Assembly (NCBI RefSeq): GCF_002814235.1
Contig: NZ_PHSU01000010.1
Coordinates: 1 to 46,214 of the forward strand
From: Pseudomonas sp. QS1027
Lineage (GTDB): Bacteria > Pseudomonadota > Gammaproteobacteria > Pseudomonadales > Pseudomonadaceae
Direction of reading: 5' to 3'
DNA length: 46,214 bases
A program made the position numbers and the translations under genes. Shown here one piece after another: positions 9,664 through 19,112 of the stretch (within the stretch, counting starts at the first letter, position 1; each line of letters opens with the position of its first letter). Under the pieces are notes generated by a model. It was not told the DNA's origin, did not search any database, and saw only the letters and a list, made by a program, of their open reading frames with translations.

Positions 9664-10311
9664 ATGACTACCCAACGTCACTACTCGCCGATTGACCGTC
9701 TTCTGCTGCAAGCCGATACCGCGATGCGCACCTTGCTGCCGTTCAGCGGCCAGCCTTACCGTCCTTCGCCGGCCATCGTGCAGCCCGACGCGCCGATGAG
9801 CGAGGACGACAGCCGTCACGTCGCCGGGCTGATGCGCATCAACCATACCGGTGAAGTCTGTGCCCAGGCGCTTTATCAAGGCCAGGCCCTGACCGCCAAG
9901 CTGCCCCACGTCCGGGCCGCCATGGAAAAAGCAGCCGAAGAAGAAATCGATCACCTGGCCTGGTGCGAACAGCGCATCCGCCAGTTGGGCAGCCACCCCA
10001 GCGTACTCAACCCGCTGTTCTATGGCCTGTCCTTCGGCATCGGCGCCGCCGCCGGGCTGATCAGCGACAAAGTCAGCCTGGGGTTTGTCGCCGCCACCGA
10101 AGACCAGGTGTGCAAACACCTGAACGAACACCTGGACCAGTTGCCGGCCGAAGACGAAAAGTCCCGGGCGATCCTCGAGCAGATGCGCATCGACGAAGAA
10201 CATCACGCCGAGTCCGCGCTGGACGCCGGCGGTTTCCGCTTCCCGGCACCGGTGAAGTTCGGCATGAGCCTGCTGGCCAAGGTCATGACCAAGAGCACCT
10301 ACCGCATCTGA
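9664..10311 (+). CDS. coq7: Ubiquinone biosynthesis hydroxylase Coq7 (demethoxyubiquinone monooxygenase)
   Basis: Di-iron monooxygenase that adds the last ring hydroxyl in ubiquinone synthesis; pseudomonads use Coq7 where E. coli uses the flavoenzyme UbiF. The 215-residue protein has the carboxylate-bridged di-iron ligands in repeated helices: the Glu in [10 protein letters not shown], ExxH in EEEIDHL, the Glu in [10 protein letters not shown] and ExxH in DEEHHAE. A strong ribosome binding site (GGAGGT 9654-9659) precedes ATG 9664. Confidence 0.96.
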   Translation: MTTQRHYSPIDRLLLQADTAMRTLLPFSGQPYRPSPAIVQPDAPMSEDDSRHVAGLMRINHTGEVCAQALYQGQALTAKLPHVRAAMEKAAEEEIDHLAWCEQRIRQLGSHPSVLNPLFYGLSFGIGAAAGLISDKVSLGFVAATEDQVCKHLNEHLDQLPAEDEKSRAILEQMRIDEEHHAESALDAGGFRFPAPVKFGMSLLAKVMTKSTYRI

Positions 10312-10340
10312 CCCACCACGATTCCGCCAAGGAACCGACA

Positions 10341-10376
10341 AAAAGAAGGGTGCCCCAGTGGCGCCCTTCTTTTTTG
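10341..10376. terminator. Bidirectional terminator between coq7 and speD
   Basis: A 12-bp stem (10343-10354 with 10360-10371, one G-U pair) closes on a 5-base loop. It is followed by a T run on the plus strand and preceded by an A run, which is a T run on the minus strand. It suits both convergent genes. Confidence 0.85.
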
Positions 10377-10386
10377 GCCAAAAAAC

Positions 10387-11181
10387 TTACGTCGGCATAT
10401 TCCGCGCGTAGAAGATTTCCAGCATTTCGTGTTTCACCCGCTCGGTCACCTGGTTGCGCTGCGCCGACGAGAGGTTGCTGGTGGCGTCGCCGAACAGGTA
10501 GTTGTCCAGTTCAAAGTCCTTGAGCAGCATCTTGGTGTGGAACAGGTTCTCCTGGTACACGTTCACATCCGTCATCTGATAGCTCTTGCGGCTGTCTTCC
10601 GAAAGATAGTTCTGGATCGAGTTGATCTCGTGATCTATGAAGTGCTTCTTGCCTTCGACATCACGGGTGAAACCGCGCACGCGATAATCGACGGTGACGA
10701 TGTCCGAGTCGAACTGGTGAATCAGATAGTTGAGGGCTTTGAGCGGTGAGATGACGCCGCACGTCGACACATCGATGTCCACACGGAACGTCGCGATACC
10801 GTCGACCGGATGGATCTCCGGGTAGGTATGCACCGTGATATGGCTCTTGTCGAGGTGAGCCAGAATGGTCTCGGGTAGAGGGCCCGGGGATTCTTCGATC
10901 TGACTGTCGGTTGGGGTCACCGGCTGTTCGGAGATCAGGATCGTGACACTGGCACCTTGAGGGTCGTAGTCCTGACGCGCGATGTTCAGGATATTGGCAC
11001 CAATGATATCCACCACTTCCGTGAGGATCTGCGTCAGGCGTTCCGCGTCGTACTCCTGGTTGATGTACTCGACGTAGGCCTGCTGGTCCTGCGGGGTTTC
11101 CGCATAGCAGATGTCATAGATGTTGAAGCTCAAGGTCTTGGTCAGGTTATTGAACCCGTGGAGCTTGAGTTTGCTTTTCAC
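10387..11181 (-). CDS. speD: S-adenosylmethionine decarboxylase proenzyme
   Basis: Makes decarboxylated AdoMet for spermidine synthesis. The 264-residue proenzyme is of the E. coli type (class 1A). The self-cleavage serine, which becomes the pyruvoyl group, lies in [16 protein letters not shown] 11181 (translated [11 protein letters not shown] after the start) matches the known Pseudomonas N-terminus. An in-frame ATG at 11229 would add 16 non-conserved residues and is less likely. The gene ends at a bidirectional terminator shared with coq7. Confidence 0.95.
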   Translation of the reverse strand: MKSKLKLHGFNNLTKTLSFNIYDICYAETPQDQQAYVEYINQEYDAERLTQILTEVVDIIGANILNIARQDYDPQGASVTILISEQPVTPTDSQIEESPGPLPETILAHLDKSHITVHTYPEIHPVDGIATFRVDIDVSTCGVISPLKALNYLIHQFDSDIVTVDYRVRGFTRDVEGKKHFIDHEINSIQNYLSEDSRKSYQMTDVNVYQENLFHTKMLLKDFELDNYLFGDATSNLSSAQRNQVTERVKHEMLEIFYARNMPT

Positions 11182-11423
11182 CGTTGGAAACTCTCTATGT
11201 CGATGCGGCACCGCCGCGTGATCAAGCATGCCCGTCAGTTGTGAACGACACAGCTGCGTAGGACGGTTAACACCTCTTCGCGATGGCGATTCTGGTTATC
11301 TGTTCGGGTCCGCGGCCACAGCTCTGCTGCTGGCCTGGCGCCCTGGAAAAAGGGGCGCACTGTGCAGACCTGAACGATTGCTCGCCAGAGTCTGCATGGA
11401 CTTTATGATAGTTGAATGTCGAC

Positions 11424-11846
11424 TCAACCGAGTTCGATGATCTCGTAGTCGTGAGTGATGGCAACGCCAGCGGCACCGAGCATGATCGAAGCCGAGCAGT
11501 ATTTCTCCGCCGACAGCTCGATCGCCCGCTTGACCTGGGCTTCTTTCAGGCCACGGCCCTTGACCACGAAATGCAGGTGGATCTTGGTGAACACCTTGGG
11601 ATCTTCAGTCGCGCGCTCGGCCTCGAGAAAGGCTTCACAGCTTTCAACCGGCTGACGGGATTTCTTCAGGATGCTGACCACATCGAAGTTGCTGCAACCG
11701 CCCAGCCCCAACAGCAGCATTTCCATGGGACGAACGCCCAGGTTGCGACCACCGCTTTCCGGCGGACCGTCCATGACCACCACATGTCCGCTACCGGACT
11801 CTCCGAGGAACATGGCTTCGCCAGCCCATTGGATGCGTGCCTTCAT
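11424..11846 (-). CDS. OsmC-like family protein
   Basis: Small OsmC/Ohr-fold protein of 140 residues (YhfA-like subgroup). It has the GGRNLGVRPMEMLLLGLGGCSNFDV block with one conserved cysteine, and a second cysteine in SAEKYCSASIML, the positions that form the redox pair in OsmC/Ohr proteins. A thiol peroxidase-like role is possible, but YhfA-type proteins have no firmly assigned function. ATG 11846 (MKARIQW) is preferred over the adjacent GTG 11849. It is divergent from vfr, as I recall for the vfr locus in PAO1. Confidence 0.88.
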   Translation of the reverse strand: MKARIQWAGEAMFLGESGSGHVVVMDGPPESGGRNLGVRPMEMLLLGLGGCSNFDVVSILKKSRQPVESCEAFLEAERATEDPKVFTKIHLHFVVKGRGLKEAQVKRAIELSAEKYCSASIMLGAAGVAITHDYEIIELG

Positions 11847-12067
11847 CACCTAGACTCCACTGCAGAAAAAAGGGAGCCAGCTTAGCACAGCCCCCCGCTC
11901 CGACAGGAAACCGGCAAGGGGCGACGACCGGTCAGTCGACAAAGTAAATTCCTAAATTTGTACATAATGTGTCTGCTATGCTGGCGCCAAATCACTGGCG
12001 TTCTGCCAGCCTTGCAGCTATGCCTAAAAAAACAAACCACACCGCGCAGTCTTTTCGGGATACAACC

Positions 12068-12718
12068 ATGGTTGCTCTGGCTTCCGCTTCCGCCCCCAAG
12101 ATCAAGAACCTCGACAAACTGCTGATGCATTGTCAGCGCCGCCGCTACCAGGCCAAGAGCAATATCATTTGTGCCGGTGATCGTTCGCAAACCCTGTCGT
12201 TCATCATCAAGGGTTCGGTCACGATCCTGATCGAAGATGACGACGGGCGGGAAATGATCATCGCCTACCTCAATGCCGGCGATTTTTTCGGCGAACTGGG
12301 TTTGTTCGAGCAGGCCGGCCATGAACAGGAGCGCAGTGCCTGGGTACGGGCCAAGGTCGAGTGCGAAGTGGCGGAGATCAGCTACTGCAAATTCCGCGAA
12401 CTGGCCCAGCAGGACCCGGATATTCTCTACGCCCTCAGCGGCCAGATTGCCCAGCGCCTGCGCAACACCACGCGCAAGGTCGGCGACCTGGCGTTCTTCG
12501 ACGTCACCGGTCGTGTTGCCCGCTGCCTGCTCGAACTGTGCAAGCAACCCGATGCCATGACCCACCCCGATGGCATGCAAATCAAGATCACCCGTCAGGA
12601 AATCGGCCGGATCGTCGGTTGCTCGCGGGAAATGGTCGGACGAGTGCTCAAGGATCTGGAAGAGCAGAACCTGGTGCACGTCAAAGGCAAGACCATGGTG
12701 GTGTTCGGCACCCGTTAA
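12068..12718 (+). CDS. vfr: cAMP-dependent transcription regulator Vfr (CRP family)
   Basis: Global cAMP receptor that in P. aeruginosa controls virulence, twitching and quorum sensing. The 216-residue protein has a cyclic-nucleotide-binding domain with the phosphate-binding cassette [11 protein letters not shown] followed by RSAWVRAK, a dimerisation helix, and a winged helix-turn-helix ([20 protein letters not shown]). The C-terminus [13 protein letters not shown] is as in PAO1 Vfr. The sequence differs from PAO1 mainly in the first 20 residues and the EQAGHEQ loop. ATG 12068 gives the normal length. No clear CRP-type site is visible in its upstream region. Its stop codon overlaps that of the convergent ligase-like gene. 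Confidence 0.95.
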   Translation: MVALASASAPKIKNLDKLLMHCQRRRYQAKSNIICAGDRSQTLSFIIKGSVTILIEDDDGREMIIAYLNAGDFFGELGLFEQAGHEQERSAWVRAKVECEVAEISYCKFRELAQQDPDILYALSGQIAQRLRNTTRKVGDLAFFDVTGRVARCLLELCKQPDAMTHPDGMQIKITRQEIGRIVGCSREMVGRVLKDLEEQNLVHVKGKTMVVFGTR

Positions 12719-13425
12719 GGCTGGAAGATATCCTGCAACATTTGTTGGTACAGCTCGCTGAGCCGCTCAAGGAATAGCGGCGCGGCATACACCTCATGCA
12801 AGGCAACATGGCTTTGCGCCCTGACCCGGGCATCCAGCTGACAAGCCTGATTGAAGCGATTGACCGCCTCCACCATCGAGTCGCGCTCGTTATCCATCAA
12901 CATCGCCCCGTGTACCAACCCCACCGGCCGAGTGCCACCCTGGCTCTGGCGCCAGCGCTGGGCGGTGCCGACCATCTTGCGGCCATTGAGGTTGACGTTG
13001 AAGCGGCCGTCGCAAAACGCACCGTCGATTTCGCCCAGGGAGGAAACGCCACCCAACTCATCGAGTGCATCGCAGATCGGCTGGCACAGACGCCGATAAC
13101 CGGTCTCGATACGATTCTGGTCACCTTCGTGACGGGGCGGGGCATACACCAGGGCAATATTGACCGTGGCGCCGGACTGCGGCACCGGCTCGCCGCCGGT
13201 TTCACGCAGCAATACCGGCCAACCAGTGGCCGCCAGGGCATCGCAGGCCGCGTCGAAACCCGGCAAGCGATTCAAACGCCGTGGCATCACCAGGGCACGG
13301 TCGCTGGGTTGCCAGAACAACAGCCCCCAATCCTGCTCACCGGCACAGACCGAGGCCAGCAGATCCTGCTCGGCGCGCAGTCCGGCTTCGACGGTGAGAG
13401 CAACAGGCAGGGGCATCGTGGTCAT
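12715..13425 (-). CDS. Lipoate-protein ligase-like (BPL/LplA/LipB fold) protein
   Basis: A 236-residue member of the biotin/lipoate ligase catalytic fold. The likely acyl-AMP-binding region is the [19 protein letters not shown] block, and the lysine in [14 protein letters not shown] matches the catalytic Lys of lipoate ligases. An LplA-type C-terminal accessory domain is absent, so it may act as a lipoyl transferase or need a partner. Substrate is not certain. It is convergent with vfr (stop codons overlap within TTAA, 12715-12718) and lies 18 bases downstream of trpC on the same strand, so it may be the last gene of that transcript. Confidence 0.82.
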   Translation of the reverse strand: MTTMPLPVALTVEAGLRAEQDLLASVCAGEQDWGLLFWQPSDRALVMPRRLNRLPGFDAACDALAATGWPVLLRETGGEPVPQSGATVNIALVYAPPRHEGDQNRIETGYRRLCQPICDALDELGGVSSLGEIDGAFCDGRFNVNLNGRKMVGTAQRWRQSQGGTRPVGLVHGAMLMDNERDSMVEAVNRFNQACQLDARVRAQSHVALHEVYAAPLFLERLSELYQQMLQDIFQP

Positions 13426-13443
13426 CCTGATAACGAGCCTCGG

Positions 13444-14283
13444 TCAGTCGAGGGTCGAGCCACTGATTGCCGGTGCAGCACGCTCCGGGAAAAACAGCCG
13501 CTGCAATTCATCACCCGGGCTGTCCGCGCGCATGAATGCCTCGCCCACCAGGAACGAATACACCTCGCTGATTTCCATCAGCTCGACATCCGCCCGGTTG
13601 AGAATCCCGCTCTCGGTAATCACCAGACGATCGCGTGGGATGATCGGCAGCAGGTCGAGGGTGGTTTCCAGGCTGACTTCAAAGGTATGCAGGTTACGGT
13701 TGTTGATCCCGATCAGCGGTGTATCGAGAACCTTCAACGCCCGCTCCAGTTCGGCGGCGTCATGGGACTCCACCAGCACATCGAGACCGACGCCCTTGGC
13801 CACCGCGGCCAGTTCGGCCATCAGCCCATCGTCCAGCGCCGCGACGATCAGCAGGATGCAATCGGCACCGAGGGCACGGGCTTCAACGATCTGGTACGGG
13901 TCGACCATGAAGTCCTTGCGGATCACCGGCAACTTGCACGCCCCGCGCGCCTGTTGCAGGTAAAGGTCGGAACCCTGGAAATAGTCGACGTCGGTCAACA
14001 CCGACAGGCAGGTCGCCCCGCCCTTTTCGTAGCTACGGGCAATGTCGGCCGGGATGAAGTTCTCGCGGATCACACCCTTGCTCGGCGAAGCCTTCTTGAT
14101 TTCGGCAATCACCGCCGGCTGCTTCTGCTTCGCCCGCTCGATCAGCGCCTGGGCGAAACCGCGTGGCGCATCGGCGGCTCGAGCCAGTGTCTCAAGCTCG
14201 GCCAGACTGACACGGGCGCGGCGCTCAGCCACTTCCTCGGCCTTGCGGGCGAGGATTTTCTCCAGAACGGTTGGCACACTCAT
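13444..14283 (-). CDS. trpC: Indole-3-glycerol phosphate synthase
   Basis: Converts CdRP to indole-3-glycerol phosphate in tryptophan synthesis. The 279-residue (beta/alpha)8 barrel has the catalytic IKKASPSKG lysine region, [26 protein letters not shown] and ITESGIL. It is a stand-alone TrpC, not fused to TrpF. Its ATG overlaps the trpD stop by 4 bases (14280-14283), so translation is probably coupled. Confidence 0.97.
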   Translation of the reverse strand: MSVPTVLEKILARKAEEVAERRARVSLAELETLARAADAPRGFAQALIERAKQKQPAVIAEIKKASPSKGVIRENFIPADIARSYEKGGATCLSVLTDVDYFQGSDLYLQQARGACKLPVIRKDFMVDPYQIVEARALGADCILLIVAALDDGLMAELAAVAKGVGLDVLVESHDAAELERALKVLDTPLIGINNRNLHTFEVSLETTLDLLPIIPRDRLVITESGILNRADVELMEISEVYSFLVGEAFMRADSPGDELQRLFFPERAAPAISGSTLD

Positions 14284-15329
14284 CCTTCATTCTCCTGCTT
14301 GAATACGGCGGTGAACGCGCCCAGTTCTTCGAGTTTTTCCCGGGCGAGACCGGTGTGCAGTGCATCGTGGGCCAGCGCGACACCTTCTTTGAGGCTGCTG
14401 GCATGATCAGCGGCATACAGCGCGGCGCCGGCATTGAGCACGATCATTTCCGCGGCTTTCTGGCCGTTCTCGGTCTTGCGACGACCCAGGGCATCGCGGA
14501 TCAGTTCCAGGGATGCCGCCGGGCTCTCGACCACCAAGCCAAACAGACTCTGGCTTTTTATACCCAAGTCTTCAGGCTGAACCCAGTATTCAGTTATTGC
14601 ACCATCTTTCAGTTCCGCCACAAAGGTAGGGGCGGCAAGGCTGAACTCGTCCAGGCCATCCTGGGAATGCACCACCAGTACGTGCTTGCTGCCCAAACGG
14701 TGCAACACTTCGGCCAAGGGCCGGCACAGGGCCTGGGTGAACACACCGACCACCTGATGTTTCACGCCGGCCGGATTCGTAAGCGGGCCGAGCATGTTGA
14801 ACAGCGTGCGCAGGCCCAGGTCGCGGCGTGGCGCGGCGGCATACTTCATCGCACTGTGATGGGTCTGGGCGAACATGAAGCCGATCCCGACATTGTCGAT
14901 GCAACGCGCCACCTGGACCGGGGTCAGGTTCAGGTAGATGCCGGCAGCTTCGAGCAGGTCGGCACTGCCGCTTTTACCCGACACCGCGCGGTTGCCGTGC
15001 TTGGCCACGGTGCAACCGGCCGCCGCAACGACAAAAGCAGAGGCTGTGGATACGTTGAAAATATTCGCCCCGTCACCGCCGGTGCCGACCACGTCGACTA
15101 CACCGTCAAGGGTCTTGAGCTCGACCTTGTCGGCCAACTCGCGCATCACCGAGACCGCGCCGACGATCTCGTCGATGCTTTCGCTCTTCATGCGCATGGC
15201 CATCATGAAGGCGCCGATCTGCGCCTCGGTGCATTGCCCGGTCATGATTTCGCGCATGACATCGCGCATTTCTTCGGTGCTCAGGTCCAGATGACCGACG
15301 ATACGGCCCAGCGCTGTCTTGATATCCAT
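14280..15329 (-). CDS. trpD: Anthranilate phosphoribosyltransferase
   Basis: Transfers phosphoribose from PRPP to anthranilate. The 349-residue protein has the PRPP-binding motif [16 protein letters not shown] (about 82-97), the [19 protein letters not shown] loop, and HHSAMKYAA and GPLTNPAG further on. Length is normal, with no fused TrpG domain. It overlaps trpC by 4 bases and follows trpG by 9 bases. Confidence 0.97.
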   Translation of the reverse strand: MDIKTALGRIVGHLDLSTEEMRDVMREIMTGQCTEAQIGAFMMAMRMKSESIDEIVGAVSVMRELADKVELKTLDGVVDVVGTGGDGANIFNVSTASAFVVAAAGCTVAKHGNRAVSGKSGSADLLEAAGIYLNLTPVQVARCIDNVGIGFMFAQTHHSAMKYAAAPRRDLGLRTLFNMLGPLTNPAGVKHQVVGVFTQALCRPLAEVLHRLGSKHVLVVHSQDGLDEFSLAAPTFVAELKDGAITEYWVQPEDLGIKSQSLFGLVVESPAASLELIRDALGRRKTENGQKAAEMIVLNAGAALYAADHASSLKEGVALAHDALHTGLAREKLEELGAFTAVFKQENEG

Positions 15330-15338
15330 GAAAACTCC

Positions 15339-15932
15339 TTAGCGCGTGCCGCCGGTCTGTTTGAGAAAGTTGGCGAACAGCTCGTGGCCCTGCTCGGAGA
15401 GAATCGACTCGGGGTGGAATTGCACCCCTTCAATGTTCAGTGTCTTGTGACGCAGGCCCATGATCTCGTCGACCGAGCCATCTTCCAGCTGGGTCCAGGC
15501 GGTCAGTTCCAGGCAGTCCGGCAAGGTTTCACGCTTGACGATCAGCGAGTGATAACGGGTAACGGTCAACGGCAGGTTCAGGCCGGCGAACACGCCTTTG
15601 CCTTCATGGAACAGCGGGCTGGTCTTGCCGTGCATCACCTGGCGGGCACGCACCACATCGCCGCCAAAGGCCTGGCCGATGGACTGATGGCCAAGGCAGA
15701 CACCGAGGATCGGCAGTTTGCCGGCGAAGTGCTTGATGGCTTCGAGGGAGATGCCCGCCTCGGTCGGCGTGCACGGGCCCGGTGAGACCACGATGCGTTC
15801 CGGCTTGAGGGCTTCGATTTCGGCCACGGTCAGTTCGTCGTTACGCACGACCTTGACGTCCGCGCCCAACTCACCGAGGTATTGCACGACGTTGTAGGTA
15901 AACGAGTCGTAGTTATCGATCATCAGCAACAT
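15339..15932 (-). CDS. trpG: Anthranilate synthase glutamine amidotransferase subunit
   Basis: Supplies ammonia from glutamine to TrpE. The 197-residue class I amidotransferase has the nucleophile C79 in [11 protein letters not shown] and the His-Glu pair in [14 protein letters not shown] 15932 ([14 protein letters not shown]) is the conserved start; the frame runs 57 bases further but without family similarity. It lies only 13 bases after trpE. In PAO1, from memory, this junction is split by the R/F-pyocin cluster. Confidence 0.96.
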   Translation of the reverse strand: MLLMIDNYDSFTYNVVQYLGELGADVKVVRNDELTVAEIEALKPERIVVSPGPCTPTEAGISLEAIKHFAGKLPILGVCLGHQSIGQAFGGDVVRARQVMHGKTSPLFHEGKGVFAGLNLPLTVTRYHSLIVKRETLPDCLELTAWTQLEDGSVDEIMGLRHKTLNIEGVQFHPESILSEQGHELFANFLKQTGGTR

Positions 15933-15945
15933 GACAAAAAGCTCC

Positions 15946-17433
15946 TCAGGCGTCGGACGCGGGGGTTTGTTCAGCGAGGGCGACAGCACGGAACATCGCG
16001 CGACGCTTGTTCAGCGTTTCTTCCCACTCCAGCGCCGGCACCGAGTCGGCGACGATGCCGCCACCGGCCTGCACATGCAGCTCGCCGTCCTTGATCACCG
16101 CGGTGCGAATGGCAATGGCGGTGTCCATGTTGCCGTTCCAGGCGTAGTAGCCGACCGCGCCGCCATACACGCCGCGCTTGACCGGCTCCAGTTCGTCGAT
16201 GATTTCCATGGCGCGGATCTTCGGCGCCCCGGACAAGGTGCCCGCCGGCAGGATCGCCCGCAACGCGTCCATGGAAGTCAGGCCGCTCTTCAGTTGCCCG
16301 GTGACGTTGGACACGATGTGCATCACATTCGAGTAACGCTCGATCACCATCTTCTCGGTCAGTTTCACCGAACCGATCTCGGACACCCGACCGGTGTCGT
16401 TGCGGCCCAGGTCGATCAGCATCAGGTGCTCGGCGATCTCCTTGGCGTCGGACAGCAGATCGTCTTCCAGCGCCCGGTCGGCTTCTTCGGTAGCACCGCG
16501 TGGACGGGTACCGGCGATGGGACGGACGGTGATCAGGTTGTCTTCGACCCGCACCAGCACTTCCGGCGAACTGCCGACCACATGGAAGTCGCCGAAGTTG
16601 AAGAAGTACATGTACGGCGTCGGGTTGAAACAGCGCAACGCCCGGTACAGGTCGATGGGCGCCGCCTTGAAATCGATGGACATGCGCTGCGACGGCACGA
16701 CCTGCATGCAGTCACCGGCGAGGATGTATTCCTTGATGGTATCGACGGCCCGCTCGTAGTCGCCCTGGGTGAAACTCGAACGGAACACCGGGTCGGCAGC
16801 CGGTGGCCGGTCAAGCTCCAGGCCGCGACGCGGAGTGATCGGCTGGCGCAATTGTTCCAGCAGTTCCTGCAGGCGTGCCTGGCCTTGCTCGTAGGCGTTG
16901 TCCTGGGACGGATCGGCCAGGACGATGGCGTGCATCTTGCCCGCCAGGTTGTCGAAGACCACCACGGCATCGGAGACCATCAACAGGATATCCGGCACGC
17001 CCAGCGGATCCGGGTTCGGGCACTTGCCCAGACGCTTTTCCACATAACGCACGCAGTCATAACCGAAGTAACCCACCAGCCCGCCGTTGAAACGCGGTAG
17101 CCCGGCGATGGTCGGCACGTTGTAACGCGCCTTGAAGGTCTCGACGAAATCCAGCGGATCCTCGGCTTCGCAGCGCTCGATCTCGACGCCGTCGTGGGTC
17201 ACGCTGACCTGGTGGTCATGCACCCGCAGCACGGTGCGGCACGGCAGGCCGATGATCGAATAGCGGCCCCATTTCTCGCCGCCCTGCACCGACTCCAGCA
17301 GGTAGGAGTTGGGCTGGTCGGCCAGTTTCAGGTAGATCGACAACGGGGTATCGAAGTCGGCCAGGGTTTCGCAGGCAAGCGGGATGCGGTTGTAGCCGGC
17401 AGCGGCCAAACGCAGGAATTCTTCGCGGGTCAT
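15946..17433 (-). CDS. trpE: Anthranilate synthase component I
   Basis: Converts chorismate plus ammonia to anthranilate. The 495-residue protein has the tryptophan feedback-inhibition motif LLES (45-48) and the chorismate-binding domain with [40 protein letters not shown] and [18 protein letters not shown] 17433 gives the normal length. A Trp-rich leader-like peptide coded by the end of gph lies 72 bases upstream, so attenuation is a likely control. Attenuation of trpE has been reported in P. putida. Confidence 0.97.
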   Translation of the reverse strand: MTREEFLRLAAAGYNRIPLACETLADFDTPLSIYLKLADQPNSYLLESVQGGEKWGRYSIIGLPCRTVLRVHDHQVSVTHDGVEIERCEAEDPLDFVETFKARYNVPTIAGLPRFNGGLVGYFGYDCVRYVEKRLGKCPNPDPLGVPDILLMVSDAVVVFDNLAGKMHAIVLADPSQDNAYEQGQARLQELLEQLRQPITPRRGLELDRPPAADPVFRSSFTQGDYERAVDTIKEYILAGDCMQVVPSQRMSIDFKAAPIDLYRALRCFNPTPYMYFFNFGDFHVVGSSPEVLVRVEDNLITVRPIAGTRPRGATEEADRALEDDLLSDAKEIAEHLMLIDLGRNDTGRVSEIGSVKLTEKMVIERYSNVMHIVSNVTGQLKSGLTSMDALRAILPAGTLSGAPKIRAMEIIDELEPVKRGVYGGAVGYYAWNGNMDTAIAIRTAVIKDGELHVQAGGGIVADSVPALEWEETLNKRRAMFRAVALAEQTPASDA

Positions 17434-17479
17434 GATATGCCTCGTGGCTTGAGGGTCGAACAGTCAGGTATGCAAACGC

Positions 17480-17495
17480 GCCGCATGAGAGCGGC
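17480..17495 (-). promoter_or_regulatory. Small hairpin in the trpE leader
   Basis: A 5-bp GCCGC/GCGGC stem (17480-17484 with 17491-17495, loop of 6) lies between the Trp-rich end of gph and trpE. On the minus strand it is followed by GCGTTTGC, only three T in a row. The adjacent GGCGCG could instead pair with CGCGCC in the Trp-codon region. It may be part of an attenuator, but a convincing terminator is not visible. Confidence 0.35.
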
Positions 17496-17505
17496 CAGGA
17501 TCAAG

Positions 17506-17550
17506 TCAGGCGCGCCAACGCCAGCGGGCCAGGGCCTTGATGACTTTCAT
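17506..17550 (-). promoter_or_regulatory. trpL: Putative trp leader peptide embedded in the 3' end of gph
   Basis: ATG 17550 begins [14 protein letters not shown], ending at TGA 17508-17506, in the same frame and with the same stop as gph. Two Trp codons separated by one Arg codon (17523-17521 and 17517-17515) sit four codons before the stop, the usual layout of a trp leader peptide. trpE starts 72 bases later. No strong ribosome binding site precedes the internal ATG, so ribosomes finishing gph may do the sensing. Confidence 0.5.
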
Positions 17551-18324
17551 CCAGAGTTTGCGAGTGACCACCACGATGGCGTTTCCAGGAGGGGATTGAA
17601 CAGAATCCGTCGACATTATCTCAGCGCCAGCTTCCAGGCAACCGGGAATCAGCGCGCGCAGATCGTCGATGACCAGGGCCGGCTCTTCTTCGGCGATCGG
17701 CCGACCATGGTTATAGCCATAACTGAGGGCCACGCAGGTAACCCCGGCGGCCTTGGCGGCCTGCACATCACTGCGCGAGTCGCCGATAAACAGGCACTGC
17801 GAGGCCGGGATGCCGGTCATTTTCATCACATGGAACAGCGCCGCCGGGTCGGGCTTGCGCTGCGGCAAGGTGTCGCCGCCGATGATCAAGCGGAAGAACC
17901 GCCCCAGTTTCATTTCATCCAGCAAAGGCGCGACGAACTGTTCCGGCTTGTTGGTGATCAGGGCCATCTCCATGCCCTGCTTGTGCATCCAGGACAAGGT
18001 TTCCTGTACGCCGGGATAGACCTGGGTCAGCTCATGACCACCGGAATAGGCCTCCATGAAGATCGCCAGCGCCTGCTCGGCTTCAGCGTCGTCGACACCC
18101 GAGTGATCGATATGACCGGCCAGCGCCCGACGCACCAGGACCGGCACACCATTGCCAACCCACTCGCGCACCGCGTGCAGCCCGGCCACCGGACGCCCGA
18201 GGGCGAGCAGCATTTTATCCACCGCCAAGGCCAGGTCGGGCACCGAGTCCACCAGTGTCCCGTCCAGATCGAACATCACCAGTTTGGGTAAACGGCCCGG
18301 AAAAAGCTGCTCGAATACGGTCAT
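17506..18324 (-). CDS. gph: Phosphoglycolate phosphatase (HAD family)
   Basis: Hydrolyses 2-phosphoglycolate, a product of oxidative DNA repair. The 272-residue HAD phosphatase has motif [11 protein letters not shown] (nucleophile D19, acid D21), motif II ITNKPE, the lysine in RKPDP and motif [11 protein letters not shown]. It is longer than the 252-residue E. coli enzyme because of a C-terminal extension (about from 250) that ends [18 protein letters not shown]. That tail is basic and Trp-rich and looks like a trp leader peptide. Its start overlaps the rpe stop by 4 bases. Confidence 0.94.
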   Translation of the reverse strand: MTVFEQLFPGRLPKLVMFDLDGTLVDSVPDLALAVDKMLLALGRPVAGLHAVREWVGNGVPVLVRRALAGHIDHSGVDDAEAEQALAIFMEAYSGGHELTQVYPGVQETLSWMHKQGMEMALITNKPEQFVAPLLDEMKLGRFFRLIIGGDTLPQRKPDPAALFHVMKMTGIPASQCLFIGDSRSDVQAAKAAGVTCVALSYGYNHGRPIAEEEPALVIDDLRALIPGCLEAGAEIMSTDSVQSPPGNAIVVVTRKLWMKVIKALARWRWRA

Positions 18325-18995
18325 GATCGAGCCAGCGCCAGCTCGGCGCGCATTTTCTCGATGACTTCACGGTAGTCCGGGGCATTGAAGATCGCCGAGC
18401 CGGCGACAAAGGTGTCGGCACCGGCCGCGGCGATTTCGCGGATATTGTTGACGTTCACGCCGCCGTCGATTTCCAGGCGGATATCGCGGCCCGAGGCATC
18501 GATCAGGGCCCGCGCTTCACGCAGCTTGTCGAGGGTGCCGGGAATGAACTTCTGCCCGCCAAAACCCGGGTTGACGCTCATCAGCAGGACCATGTCGACC
18601 TTGTCCATCACGTACTTGAGCACGTCCAGGGGCGTGGCCGGGTTGAACACCAGGCCGGCCTTGCAACCGCCTTCGCGGATCAGTTGCAGGGAACGATCGA
18701 CGTGCAGCGTGGCTTCCGGGTGGAAGGTGATGTAGGTCGCACCGGCTTCGATGAAGTCGCCGACGATGCGGTCCACCGGGCTGACCATCAGGTGTGCATC
18801 GATGGGCGCGGTGATGCCGTACTTGCGCAGTGCCGCGCAGACCATCGGGCCGATGGTCAGGTTGGGCACATAGTGGTTGTCCATGACATCGAAGTGCACG
18901 AAGTCGGCTCCGGCAGCGAGCACGTTGTCCACTTCCTCGCCCAGGCGGGCGAAATCGGCGGAGAGAATCGACGGAGCAATGACGAAGGGCTGCAT
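18321..18995 (-). CDS. rpe: Ribulose-phosphate 3-epimerase
   Basis: Interconverts ribulose-5-phosphate and xylulose-5-phosphate in the pentose phosphate pathway. The 224-residue TIM barrel has the metal and catalytic residues in [43 protein letters not shown] and EIDGGVN. ATG 18995 is preceded by AAGGTG. Its stop overlaps the gph start, so rpe-gph-trpE are probably one transcript. Confidence 0.97.
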   Translation of the reverse strand: MQPFVIAPSILSADFARLGEEVDNVLAAGADFVHFDVMDNHYVPNLTIGPMVCAALRKYGITAPIDAHLMVSPVDRIVGDFIEAGATYITFHPEATLHVDRSLQLIREGGCKAGLVFNPATPLDVLKYVMDKVDMVLLMSVNPGFGGQKFIPGTLDKLREARALIDASGRDIRLEIDGGVNVNNIREIAAAGADTFVAGSAIFNAPDYREVIEKMRAELALARS

Positions 18996-19112
18996 GACGC
19001 ACCTTTTTTGAGCAGAATCACGATGGCGGGCATTGTATACCGCCCGCTTTGCCCCGCCCACCGTGACCGCGACGATTGGCTATGCAAGCCCGTAATGCTT
19101 GAGCCAAAGCCC

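Noticed and set aside
11182..11229. An upstream in-frame ATG for speD at 11229
   Set aside because: The extra 16 residues are not conserved in known SpeD proteins, whose N-terminus matches GTG 11181.
11338..11358. Inverted repeat gcgccc / gggcgc upstream of speD considered as a terminator
   Set aside because: Only 6 bp with a 9-base loop and no T tract after it in either direction; its position in the speD leader does not need a terminator.
11850..12067. Search for a Vfr autoregulatory CRP-type site (TGTGA-N6-TCACA) before vfr
   Set aside because: Only a weak AATGTGT half was seen; the other half does not match, so no site is claimed.
12796..14406. A 536-residue plus-strand open frame opposite the lipoate ligase-like gene and trpC
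   Set aside because: It is antisense to genes with clear family motifs, has no domain I recognise and shows the His/Arg/Gln-rich composition typical of frames opposite GC-rich coding DNA.
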